This document shows, one piece after another, positions 9,801 to 16,756 of a stretch of DNA of 40,793 bases. A program made the position numbers and the translations under genes. Positions within the stretch are counted from its first letter, which is position 1, and the number at the start of each line of letters is the position of its first letter. The notes below the pieces were generated by a model. That model made no database searches and was not told where the DNA came from. It saw only the letters and a program-made list of their open reading frames with translations. The stretch covers positions 1 to 40,793 of the forward strand of contig CAYVMO010000032.1 in the NCBI GenBank assembly GCA_964452645.1. The letters run 5' to 3'. This stretch comes from CAYXTW01 sp964452645 (GTDB lineage: Bacteria; Zixibacteria; MSB-5A5; GN15; PGXB01).

Positions 9801-10103
9801 AAAGATACTGATTTCTCGCGCTCGAAAATGGTTTTGTTGGTAATACAACCGAGAATAAGATTTGCCGACGGCGGGGAGACATCATTAAAACTGGAGCCGT
9901 ACTTCCAGGAATTGAAAGCGGTCGGAACGGTTTCATACCGCTTGACGGATGACCATTACGGCAAAAGAGGTATCCGGTGGACACTCCGTTCCGATTATAA
10001 GCTGAAGCAGAATTTGAAAATATCGGTATCATTTGACGGCCGTCATTCGGACGACAGAAAACCGAGAATCGTCGGCCGGGGAGAGCTGGTTGCGAATTTT
10101 TAG
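6837..10103 (+). CDS. Large outer-membrane barrel-like protein with SprA-like repeat motifs
   Basis: A 1088-residue exported protein (signal peptide ending near AAAAEKIF) whose ATG overlaps the previous TGA. Almost the whole length alternates as beta strands, and it ends in GELVANF with a terminal phenylalanine, as expected for a barrel. Two short modules share a pattern: residues about 55-80 (LLLNSRKL, DYKIDYLNGVVFI) and about 287-315 (VWLDGQQL, DYIMDYPAGGVTF), that is a presented 'name-G/S-x-x-L ... DY-x-I/M-DY-x-x-G-x-V' unit. This resembles repeats I associate with SprA, the type IX translocon, although SprA is more than twice as long. Residues 160-235 contain GEISRGLEISGSVADRGYDPEYG, found in related uncharacterised FCB proteins. 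Export channel, receptor or structural barrel are all possible. Its stop overlaps the following Omp85-like gene. Confidence 0.7.
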   Translation: MTAQSQSRNIPGVYIILLLFLFYQSAAAAEKIFYPGEIKQRLRIHAGQVIDDSDSLLLNSRKLTKDLDYKIDYLNGVVFINTSYQATDTLIVYFTPLPTWLKKYYGVIPNESGLITQRPRPLIDKSLYREELRKSSEIVIKGAKKFSVLTQTGGVSKFNQSLDLTIKGEISRGLEISGSVADRGYDPEYGTINSRISELDKLNLRIQSRKFYSEVGNLEIIQKSDYGTANVKQVSGIQAALYGRNFSASGLLAQPRGRFKTVKMTGIDKTQGPYQVTIDNQSSAIVPGSEKVWLDGQQLQRGADKDYIMDYPAGGVTFTQRILIDSRSRIEIDFEPLTTDYQQEIYQFTSGLSTSDSNAWVKVDFIRETDDKNRLKIGQLGSDDIGLLQTIGDSVQLNLRDGAVPDSSGNYIELYDTLGQRYFEYVGDSLGDYSVSFSAVGFGNGDYIYNGSDIYKYVSRGKGDYAPYVRIPVPSREDYYESEFGVHPSANSTIKMTVRQSDYDKNLFSELNDNNNLGGQYIFAANAGQTPSIYSDKYGFSATAGILDKNFKPRQRRDGPDLSRRFLIPGNLSPSGNQKEAGVTSALPVPGPYNVFLKSGYLDYEKQFNSYYGTVVVYPGKNNSLLPVLSLTQLKARLDTAGVKGDGRDGIFSADLDYRFHNRLTISSSFKFDRRWNQYQIMTNGTTERVYDINMKYRIFSVELQQYYEDTLVTTWQRRTKRDRAAFGVKSQTGAVKTDLYLVGQRLTQSGTKEDQFMVRLNMAYLPTEYNLSVNGSYTLSDENRNERGVRYIEVEPGQGKFIYENGQYVPDINGNYIEIEEIHSDQASVKKGEKSFNLTYYPAGIYLKLISNISEDLLAGENRNALWILPFYSDEKKAYFYRKLYYSSELKLIEIPGSYFINLAGSYNYEERQLGGQNPGRYEKQFRLRFNEAYRASRVSQEALLFEYHRDSYFSSPGDINGFEITLSNSTAVGRSQIFGSLAYRFAKDTDFSRSKMVLLVIQPRIRFADGGETSLKLEPYFQELKAVGTVSYRLTDDHYGKRGIRWTLRSDYKLKQNLKISVSFDGRHSDDRKPRIVGRGELVANF

Positions 10104-11739
10104 ACTGACAATTATAGTCCTGTTATTATCGGTCTCGGGGCTTCGTGCCGAGGTGAAAATTATATTTAAAGATGGTGCATCCGATCTGCAACAGAGAGTG
10201 CGTAACTATGCGAAGAAGCAGAAAGCAGCAAACCTGACCGATTCGCTTACAATCTATTTACTCAATCAAGGATTTCTGGACAATTATATGAATCTTAGAG
10301 AAAAAGATAGTATTATTTCACTGTCGATAAAATTCGGGGATAGGTACACCGTCGGGAAAATTATTCTTGAGTCGGATCGATATGATACCGTGGAAATAAA
10401 CCGGCCGCTCGAGGAAAAAAATATAAATGGTGTGCTTGATTCGATTATTACCGATTTCCAGTCACGCGGATTCTATTATGCCTCAGCGGTTCCGGTCAGC
10501 TGGGAAAAAAGAGGTAGCACGGTCGATTATTATTTGAAATTTCAGAAGGGGCAACCGGTGACGATATCATCGGTCGATTTGGAAGGATTAAATAAAACCA
10601 GACCGAGCTTTTTACAAAGGTATTTATCAATTGGGGCGGGGGATACCCTGGAGCCGCAAAAAATTGAAAATTCGGCTCTTGATTTCGAGCGACTGGATTT
10701 CGTCAGACTTGAAAGCCCGCCCGTGATTATTCCCGAAGTCGGCCTCGAAAAAGCGGATATAAGCTATCATTTTTCCGAATTGCAGCAGTATTATTTCGAA
10801 GGTGCCGGGGGATATATACCGGACGACAACGGCTATTTCATATGGATGCTTAATTTGTCGGGGCGCAATATCTTCGGCGCCGGCCAGAGGGCCGGCTTGT
10901 TTGTCGACCGAAGAGAGAGACTCAAGTCTATATTTCGCGTTTTTTACGGCCAGCCGGTTTTTCTACTCGGTCCGGATTACGCCGAATTGAAAATTCAGAC
11001 GCGTGATTATCGTGAAGAATTCTATGAATTCGGGCTTGGTTTATCCTATGATCTGTTTGTCAGGCGGGAATTGTCGCTGAATTCGTCGCTGAACTGGAAA
11101 AATGTCGAACCGGCCGATACACTATCGCGCGCCTTCGAAGTGTACGAAGCCGGATTTGCCATTAAAATCGGAAACATATATGCGCATCGGGCCGCCCCGA
11201 CCGATTTTGCGATGGATTGGCGATTGAATTATTCCGGCCGCCATTATAAACCGCTTTCGGGCGATACTGCTCTGTCCCGGTCGGTGTACAATGATGCTCG
11301 TAGTGATCTGACCGGCGAAATATCGCTGCCGGTTTTGTCGTTTGTTTCGGATTATCATCTTCTAAATATAAAAACAATCGAAAGCACGGAAAAGCCGCTG
11401 CCGCTTTCGGAATTGTTCTTATTCGGCGGGGCGAGGACTCTTCGCGGTTACCGCAATGATCAGTTTGCCGCGCGGAAATTATTATTGTTTAAATCAGAAC
11501 TCAGATTTTTTGTTTCGGAATCGGATTATCTTTATCCGTTCTATGACATCGCCGGATTTGAATGGTATCGCGGCGACACCGAAAACGAAACCGTGAAACG
11601 TGATGATTATAAATACGGTTACGGGCTTGGTATCAGACTGGCCTCGGCCAGCCGTCAGTTGAATATTGAACTTTCGTGGGGGGAAAGTACGATTTTTAAT
11701 GAGCCGCGATTAAATATTATATTGTCCAATCAGTTTTAG
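10090..11739 (+). CDS. Omp85/BamA-family outer-membrane protein
   Basis: The frame is open from 10033, but I choose TTG 10090: it is preceded by GGGGAG at a good distance and yields a compact signal peptide (MRIFRLTIIVLLLSVSGLRA). This makes a 14-base overlap with the preceding gene. The 549-residue protein has an N-terminal periplasmic part of about 220 residues with POTRA-like character (VTISSVDLEGLNKTRPSFL is a typical POTRA strand-helix start), then a beta-barrel domain containing GGARTLRGYRNDQF at residues 446-459; R452-G453-Y454 is the RGY lid-lock motif of the Omp85 superfamily. It ends in phenylalanine (SNQF). Omp85 proteins insert or move proteins or lipids across the outer membrane. 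The short POTRA region differs from a housekeeping BamA (five POTRA), so a dedicated partner for the upstream 1088-residue protein is plausible. Confidence 0.85.
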   Translation: MRIFRLTIIVLLLSVSGLRAEVKIIFKDGASDLQQRVRNYAKKQKAANLTDSLTIYLLNQGFLDNYMNLREKDSIISLSIKFGDRYTVGKIILESDRYDTVEINRPLEEKNINGVLDSIITDFQSRGFYYASAVPVSWEKRGSTVDYYLKFQKGQPVTISSVDLEGLNKTRPSFLQRYLSIGAGDTLEPQKIENSALDFERLDFVRLESPPVIIPEVGLEKADISYHFSELQQYYFEGAGGYIPDDNGYFIWMLNLSGRNIFGAGQRAGLFVDRRERLKSIFRVFYGQPVFLLGPDYAELKIQTRDYREEFYEFGLGLSYDLFVRRELSLNSSLNWKNVEPADTLSRAFEVYEAGFAIKIGNIYAHRAAPTDFAMDWRLNYSGRHYKPLSGDTALSRSVYNDARSDLTGEISLPVLSFVSDYHLLNIKTIESTEKPLPLSELFLFGGARTLRGYRNDQFAARKLLLFKSELRFFVSESDYLYPFYDIAGFEWYRGDTENETVKRDDYKYGYGLGIRLASASRQLNIELSWGESTIFNEPRLNIILSNQF

Positions 11740-11747
11740 GGTATCAT

Positions 11748-11754
11748 AGGAGGA
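11748..11754 (+). promoter_or_regulatory. Orphan perfect Shine-Dalgarno sequence (AGGAGGA)
   Basis: AGGAGGA lies nine bases after the stop of the Omp85-like gene, on its strand, but only an eight-codon frame (ATG 11768) follows before a stop. The gene that follows is encoded on the opposite strand. It may be a remnant of a gene that once came next in the operon. Confidence 0.4.
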
Positions 11755-11756
11755 AT

Positions 11757-13817
11757 TCAATATATTAATGTCGAGTCTATTATTGCCTTATTAATAGCAC
11801 CATCATCAACAGAAAAATCAATTATTGTGGCCGCACGAAGATCTGCATTCTCAAAATTGGCCCCCTGTCCTTTTGCTCCATTAAATAAGGCCTTTTTTAG
11901 GTTAGCCCCTCTAAAATCCGCATGCCTAAGGTCTGCACCTCTAAAATCAATTCCTTCGAGGTTTGCATTACGAAAATCCGCGAACACCAGGAAGGCCCTT
12001 CGTGCGTCAGCGTACCGTAAATCTCTTCCCTTTAGGTCGGCACCTTTGGCCCAGGACGATTCCATGTCTTCCATTGGTACATTGTATAAGTTTTCAGGCC
12101 TTATTGAAATATCCTGGTCAGCCAAGTTCGCGAAAGGACTAAAGTGAACGAAGGACAATATGTCTGGAATCCATGTTCGGGAACCGGTTCCTCTGTCTGG
12201 TGGAATGCCATTAATCGCATAATAGGATACAAGGAAAAATGCCAATAAGATCGCGGCGAAACCAATAACGGTTTTCCAGACGTTCCGGTTTTTTAAAATA
12301 TTTTTCCAATAAAATGCGTCTCTTTCTTGTCCACGTATTGTCTTGCGCGCAATAGCGAAAGATCTTATTCCAAAACTGGATGCGAATGCTATACACAATA
12401 TATGTATACATATTATTGACCAGTCATGGCTTACGAGATATTTTATCCAAAAATAGCACAATGTAATAGGCACCAGAAACCAGACAATGAATTTTGATAT
12501 AAAATTTTGGGTTCTCGTAAATGCGAGTAAGTCCGTTTTTAACTTTTCATAATTAGCGCGAATTATTCCGTTGATTAGCCAGGGACTGACTTTTTTGTCG
12601 AGTGGGCGCCCATCCGGAAAGAAGGCTGGCAGGGTGTTCACTGTTTCCCACAATTTTTGAAGATATATTAAAAAATATATATATAGACCGGTGATAAACA
12701 AAGGCGAATAAAGATAAAAAGTACGCATCGGCACTTTTGCCCCAATAAAAGGAAGTGGCGATAATGGTGAATTTGTTATAAGGTTAATTACAGTAGTTGT
12801 GGAAATCGTCAACCATGAAAAAATACATAATAGCATCAAAATGGCGAATTGTTTACGGGCAAAAGCGGTAATTGCATCAGCGTGATCGAGCGCATCAAAT
12901 TTGGCGATCGCCTCTGGCAATTTGGCGCCAGAGACATTGGTTCCGGCTAATTGGCTACCGAGAAGACCTTTGACATCCGTTAAATTGGCATCTTGGAGAT
13001 CGGCCCAAAATAAGGCAGTATTCATTAAATTCGCAGAGTCTAAATCGATCCGATCCATTTTCGCATTTTTCAAGTCGGCATCACTTAAGTCAGCCCGACT
13101 AAGAAAGGTTCCATTAAGATCGCTTTCAATAAGAATTGCATAATTTAGTTTGGCACCATTCATGCTTGCTTTGTTTAAATTTGCGAAGCTTAAATCGGCC
13201 ATTTTTAAAATAGATTCATTTAGATTTGCTGAATCAAATATGGTTTTCCTTAAAATCGATTTACTGAGGTCCGCTTCTCTTAATAGGGCCTCTGATAAAT
13301 TCTTCTCGGAGAAATCATTTCCTGATAGATTAGTATAATTTAGATTTGCTCTCCTTCCATATTCCCCCTTGGAATCAATCCACTCTTTATGCGCGTTAAG
13401 AATTTTTTCGAGTTTATCTTTTGGAGGTTTTGGCTGAAGGTGGCGGAATTCGTTAGGCAGCATTGTTCTCCAACTAATTTTGGCGGACATTAATTGTTTA
13501 TAGGTTAATCCTCTAACATTACGGAGATCAGCAAATTCGAAATTAGCATCATTGAGGATTGCGTTTGAAAAATTTGAATCACTAAGGAGAGATGCTTTGA
13601 AATTTACGCTTTGGAGGTTTTTATTTGAAAAATCTGTAGTACTTATTATGGTTTTTTCCAGATTGGCCCGTTCTCCATCCTTGCCAAGGGAATTCAGCCA
13701 AACTTCATGTTTGACAAGCATGCTGCTAAGGTCAATACTTTGAATCGTCTTAAGATATTGGATAAAATATGGATCATTGATTGGTCCAATATCTTCATCT
13801 ATTTTCTGTTTGTCCAT
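11757..13817 (-). CDS. Pentapeptide-repeat membrane protein
   Basis: A 686-residue protein on the opposite strand from its neighbours. It has three pentapeptide-repeat blocks (A(D/N)Lxx pattern): residues about 50-95, 155-290 and 600-675, for example ADLSFANLNKASMNGAKLNY and NANLEGIDFRGADLRHADF. Between blocks two and three there are about five hydrophobic segments (around residues 318-345, 370-392, 448-475, 480-500 and 518-540), so the quadrihelical repeat coils should flank a membrane domain. Two related lead-in motifs precede the first and second blocks (HEVWLNSLGKDGERANL and HKEWIDSKGEYGRRANL), pointing to internal duplication. The DNA is visibly more AT-rich than its neighbours, there is no clear ribosome site, and a perfect TATAAT lies at 13838-13833. 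These traits suggest lateral acquisition. Function unknown; repeat proteins of this kind range from topoisomerase-binding to membrane sensors and effectors. Confidence 0.85.
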   Translation of the reverse strand: MDKQKIDEDIGPINDPYFIQYLKTIQSIDLSSMLVKHEVWLNSLGKDGERANLEKTIISTTDFSNKNLQSVNFKASLLSDSNFSNAILNDANFEFADLRNVRGLTYKQLMSAKISWRTMLPNEFRHLQPKPPKDKLEKILNAHKEWIDSKGEYGRRANLNYTNLSGNDFSEKNLSEALLREADLSKSILRKTIFDSANLNESILKMADLSFANLNKASMNGAKLNYAILIESDLNGTFLSRADLSDADLKNAKMDRIDLDSANLMNTALFWADLQDANLTDVKGLLGSQLAGTNVSGAKLPEAIAKFDALDHADAITAFARKQFAILMLLCIFSWLTISTTTVINLITNSPLSPLPFIGAKVPMRTFYLYSPLFITGLYIYFLIYLQKLWETVNTLPAFFPDGRPLDKKVSPWLINGIIRANYEKLKTDLLAFTRTQNFISKFIVWFLVPITLCYFWIKYLVSHDWSIICIHILCIAFASSFGIRSFAIARKTIRGQERDAFYWKNILKNRNVWKTVIGFAAILLAFFLVSYYAINGIPPDRGTGSRTWIPDILSFVHFSPFANLADQDISIRPENLYNVPMEDMESSWAKGADLKGRDLRYADARRAFLVFADFRNANLEGIDFRGADLRHADFRGANLKKALFNGAKGQGANFENADLRAATIIDFSVDDGAINKAIIDSTLIY

Positions 13818-13832
13818 ATTTAGAATTTAAGT

Positions 13833-13838
13833 ATTATA
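13833..13838 (-). promoter_or_regulatory. Candidate -10 box for the pentapeptide-repeat gene
   Basis: Read on the minus strand this is TATAAT, a perfect -10 hexamer, 15 bases before the ATG. It would give a leader of only about nine bases with no Shine-Dalgarno. No convincing -35 box is present at the usual spacing, so the call is weak. Confidence 0.35.
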
Positions 13839-13878
13839 TAATCGTAAAATCAAGGGAAATGATATTACATTTTAATTG

Positions 13879-13907
13879 TTGACTCAATATTCGACGGATT
13901 TTATCGT
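13879..13907 (+). promoter_or_regulatory. Candidate promoter for the UbiA gene (leaderless)
   Basis: TTGACT at 13879-13884, a 17-base spacer, then TATCGT at 13902-13907. The start codon GTG is at 13914, exactly where transcription should begin, so the mRNA may have no leader; no Shine-Dalgarno is present. Confidence 0.45.
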
Positions 13908-13913
13908 TGTCTC

Positions 13914-14765
13914 GTGCAAAAGATCATATCTCTGATTAAACTAATTCGGCTGCATAATTGCATCATGGCCGGAGTTGGTGTCTGGCTGGGCGGCTTTCTA
14001 AGCAATGGCGGTACCGGAGAGCCGGAGATTTTTTTCGCTTCGCTCGCGGCGGCGCTGGTGTGCGGCGGAGGAAATGCACTTAATGATTATCTCGATATCG
14101 AGTCGGACAGAATAAATCATCCGAATCGCCCGCTTCCGAGCGGCGAGCTGCCACCCTTTATGGCCATTATTATGTCGCTGGCTCTGGATATCGCGGCTAT
14201 TATCTCAGCCGCGGCGGTAAACCTGGTTGTGTTAGTTATTGTCGTTTTGTCTATTATACTTCTGGCGGTTTATAACTTCAGTTTAAAAAAAACAGTGCTG
14301 CTTGGAAATCTGATTATTTCCGTACTGGGAGGGATGACATTTATTGTCGGCGGGCTTGCGGTTGATTTACATGCCGTTTTTATCCTGCCCGGCCCGTTGG
14401 TGCCGGCCGTTTTTGCATTTCTTTTTCATCTTGGACGTGAACTTCTCAAGGATATCGCCGATTTTGAAGGGGATATAAAAGCTAATTGCCGAACATTAAT
14501 TTCGGTTTTATCAAGCAATTCCGTAATGATTATTGTATCGATCATATATGCAGTCCTTACTTTCCTGACATTGATTCCGATTTATCAAAATTGGTTTCGT
14601 CCGGCCTATGCGTATATAGCCATCTTGCCGGTTGATATTCCCATAATCATCATTAATATATATTTTTGGATAAGCAAGTCTCCGGCAAGATTCGCCTTCG
14701 CCGGGACGGCTCTTAAGTTGTTAATGCTGTTTGGCTTACTCGCCTTCTACATTGGAAAAAATTAA
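13914..14765 (+). CDS. UbiA-family prenyltransferase (geranylgeranylglyceryl-phosphate-type possible)
   Basis: A 283-residue, strongly hydrophobic protein with about eight to nine membrane segments. It has both aspartate-rich motifs of UbiA prenyltransferases: N57-D58-x-x-D61-x-x-x-D65 followed by INHPNRPLPSG, and a second at D180-x-x-D183-x-x-x-D187 (LLKDIADFEGD). These bind the magnesium-diphosphate of an isoprenoid donor, which is transferred to an acceptor within the membrane. The short form with the NHPNRPLPSG signature is like those often labelled digeranylgeranylglyceryl phosphate synthase in archaea and in FCB bacteria; quinone or heme pathway roles are alternatives, and no partner enzyme is present here to decide. 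It starts with GTG without a ribosome site. It stands between an apparently inserted gene and the Bat operon. Confidence 0.88.
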   Translation: MQKIISLIKLIRLHNCIMAGVGVWLGGFLSNGGTGEPEIFFASLAAALVCGGGNALNDYLDIESDRINHPNRPLPSGELPPFMAIIMSLALDIAAIISAAAVNLVVLVIVVLSIILLAVYNFSLKKTVLLGNLIISVLGGMTFIVGGLAVDLHAVFILPGPLVPAVFAFLFHLGRELLKDIADFEGDIKANCRTLISVLSSNSVMIIVSIIYAVLTFLTLIPIYQNWFRPAYAYIAILPVDIPIIIINIYFWISKSPARFAFAGTALKLLMLFGLLAFYIGKN

Positions 14766-14836
14766 GAATTGATTGAAACCGATTTTGGGGGGAGATGTAT
14801 AAATTTTATTGTGCCGGTCTGAACGATAGAATGGAA

Positions 14837-14864
14837 TTGACATATATGAATATACCGTTATTTT
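14837..14864 (+). promoter_or_regulatory. Candidate promoter of the Bat operon
   Basis: TTGACA at 14837-14842, a 16-base spacer and TATTTT at 14859-14864, in the 114-base gap after the UbiA gene. Transcription would begin about nine bases before ATG 14880, giving a very short leader. It would drive the whole run of overlapping genes to 26421. Confidence 0.5.
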
Positions 14865-14879
14865 CTTTACCTTTTGGAT

Positions 14880-15446
14880 ATGAAAACTAAATACACCACA
14901 TACTGTTCGAGATTTTTTTTCGGTCTGGTTCTATTATTATGCTTTCTTGCTCCTGTTTTTGGTGAAGAAATCAGCCTTTCCGCCGGATTGGATAAAACCG
15001 ATATAGCTTTTGAAGACAGCCTGGGTTTGACGGTCGTTCTTAAATGGCAGGGCGATATCCGCAAATATTCATTCGAAGTTTTGCCTTTACCCGAAACCGA
15101 GAAATTAAAAGTGGTCGGCACCAGTTCGACCATCGCCAGCGATAAAGAAAACGATACGGAAATCACGCGGCGCACTTTTAAGTATACTCTAAAACCGACT
15201 TTATCGGGCACCGGTGTAATCGAACCGATTGTTTTGAAATATATCGCCTGGCCCGATTCGATTCCGGGCGAGTTAACCACGCAGCAGTTTAAAATTCTTA
15301 TTGCCAATCCGCTACCGCCGCCGGAGAAATCGGGTGGTAGCGCCGTATATATAATTATACTTGCTGTACTCGTGATTGCCGGTGCCGTTATAATTGCAAT
15401 AGCGATAAAAGTCGGCCGAAGAGGCATTTCTGGAAGGACTGAATAG
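14880..15446 (+). CDS. BatD-like protein, N-terminal part (gene interrupted by a frameshift)
   Basis: ATG 14880 (rather than TTG 14874) gives 188 residues: a signal peptide (FFFGLVLLLCFLAPVFG), an immunoglobulin-like beta domain (ISLSAGLDKTDIAFEDSLGLTV...) like the start of BatD oxygen-tolerance proteins, and a membrane helix at about residues 158-180 (VYIIILAVLVIAGAVIIAI). The frame stops soon after the helix. The other two BatD-like proteins in this operon continue beyond the helix into a cytoplasmic helical domain; here that domain is encoded directly downstream in the +1 frame (see 15409-15756). One base too many near 15411-15420 explains this. It may be a real mutation, a sequencing error or programmed frameshifting. 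First gene of the Bat operon. Confidence 0.75.
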   Translation: MKTKYTTYCSRFFFGLVLLLCFLAPVFGEEISLSAGLDKTDIAFEDSLGLTVVLKWQGDIRKYSFEVLPLPETEKLKVVGTSSTIASDKENDTEITRRTFKYTLKPTLSGTGVIEPIVLKYIAWPDSIPGELTTQQFKILIANPLPPPEKSGGSAVYIIILAVLVIAGAVIIAIAIKVGRRGISGRTE

Positions 15447-15756
15447 CATCAAAGACGGTGCGCAGGGGGATCGGAAAACTTTTTTTACGAAATTGTATAA
15501 ATTGCAATGCGATTATATCGAGAAAAAATATCAACTCAGTACCGCCGGAAAGACGGCCGCGGCGATCTCGGATGAGATGGAAAAACTGGATATTTCCGTT
15601 GGCTTGAAAGAAAAATTAACCGGCTGGTTAACGCAGGCCGAAACGGAGAAATTCGCGCCGCTGGCCGGGTCACCTGGGGATATAATCCGGCTAATCAGTG
15701 AACTGGAGAATTATTTTCGCAAAATAGATGTCAGTAATAAATCGGAGGCAAAATGA
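15409..15756 (+). CDS. BatD-like protein, C-terminal cytoplasmic part (+1 frame of the preceding gene)
   Basis: The open frame runs from 15409 (just after a TAA at 15406) and overlaps the end of the previous gene by 38 bases. No ATG or GTG start is present before TTG 15493, and that TTG has no ribosome site, so independent translation is unlikely. The residues (EEAFLEGLNSIKDGAQG, FFTKLYKLQCDYIEKKYQL, then a helical bundle to FRKIDVSNKSEAK) correspond to the cytoplasmic domain after the membrane helix in the BatD-like proteins at 20055 and 23871 (compare FKLYYIELSEIIRAFLQRIY and FYSEIRLALFSYVADKL). I therefore read it as the second half of one split gene. The stop overlaps the MoxR start (ATGA). 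Confidence 0.65.
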   Translation, partial: KSAEEAFLEGLNSIKDGAQGDRKTFFTKLYKLQCDYIEKKYQLSTAGKTAAAISDEMEKLDISVGLKEKLTGWLTQAETEKFAPLAGSPGDIIRLISELENYFRKIDVSNKSEAK

Positions 15757-16742
15757 ATCAAGATATCGAACAAATACAGGCCGTTGTTGAAAAAGAAGCT
15801 GTCTTTGTCGAAAAACTGGTGACGCAAATAGGCGCCGTAATTGTCGGTCAGAAATATATGGTCGAAAGATTATTGGTCGGCATTCTGGCCGACGGGCATG
15901 TTCTTCTGGAAGGCGTTCCCGGGTTGGCCAAAACGCTGGCCGTAAAAACTCTGTCCGACGCCATTGATACTAAGTTCCAGAGGATACAGTTTACGCCCGA
16001 CCTGCTTCCGGCCGACCTGGTCGGCACCATGATTTACAATCCGCAGAAATCGGAATTTTCGGTCAAGAAGGGGCCGATATTTTCCAATATCATTCTGGCC
16101 GATGAAATCAATCGTGCTCCGGCCAAAGTGCAGTCGGCGCTTCTGGAATCTATGCAGGAGCGGCAGGTAACGATCGGTGAGACGACTTTCCCTTTGGATG
16201 AACCATTCTTAGTATTGGCGACTCAAAATCCGATCGAGCAGGAAGGAACGTATCCGCTTCCCGAGGCGCAGGTCGACCGTTTTATGCTGAAATTAAGAAT
16301 CACTTATCCGTCACCGGCCGAAGAGCGGGTAATTATGGATCGGATGACGGTTGGTGGAGAAATAAAGGTCGACAAGGTCATCTCGCCTCAGGATATCATT
16401 AATGCGCGAAAAGTCGTTACCGGTATTTATGTCGACGATAAAGTCAAAGAATATATCCTCAATCTGGTGTTTGCCTCACGCGAACCGGAAAAGTACGGTC
16501 TGGAATCTCTCAAAGACCTGATTGCCTATGGAGCTTCGCCGAGAGCGACCATATATTTAAACCTGGCGGCCAAGGCGCACGCTTTCCTTCGCGGTCGCGG
16601 GTATATCACGCCCGAAGATATCAAGGCGATTGGCCCCGATGTTTTAAGGCATCGTATTTTGGTAACGTACGAAGCCGAAGCCGAAGAAAAAACTTCGGAT
16701 GATATCGTGGCGACTATTTTTGATACGGTTGAGGTACCGTAA
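15753..16742 (+). CDS. MoxR-family AAA+ ATPase
   Basis: A 329-residue cytoplasmic ATPase. Walker A is GVPGLAKT at residues 54-61, Walker B is ILADE with D117-E118 followed by INRAPAKVQSALLESMQE, and sensor 1 is LATQNPIEQEGTYPLPEAQ, the highly conserved MoxR block. The C-terminal lid contains GASPRATIYL and ALAAKAHAFLRGRGYITPEDI, also standard. Length is normal for the family. MoxR ATPases act as chaperones that mature or insert partner complexes, generally encoded with DUF58 and VWA proteins, exactly as here. It starts with ATGA overlap on the batD-like gene and is followed 14 bases later by the DUF58 gene. Confidence 0.96.
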   Translation: MNQDIEQIQAVVEKEAVFVEKLVTQIGAVIVGQKYMVERLLVGILADGHVLLEGVPGLAKTLAVKTLSDAIDTKFQRIQFTPDLLPADLVGTMIYNPQKSEFSVKKGPIFSNIILADEINRAPAKVQSALLESMQERQVTIGETTFPLDEPFLVLATQNPIEQEGTYPLPEAQVDRFMLKLRITYPSPAEERVIMDRMTVGGEIKVDKVISPQDIINARKVVTGIYVDDKVKEYILNLVFASREPEKYGLESLKDLIAYGASPRATIYLNLAAKAHAFLRGRGYITPEDIKAIGPDVLRHRILVTYEAEAEEKTSDDIVATIFDTVEVP

Positions 16743-16756
16743 GCGCGAAAAGTACA

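Noticed and set aside
11757..13890. TCAATAT at 11757-11763 and 13884-13890 as a target-site duplication around the pentapeptide gene
   Set aside because: Seven AT-rich bases recur easily by chance, and no transposase or terminal inverted repeats are visible.
14867..15427. A 186-codon open frame opposite the BatD-like gene
   Set aside because: It is the antisense of a gene with a clear signal peptide and domain; no family pattern and no ribosome site.
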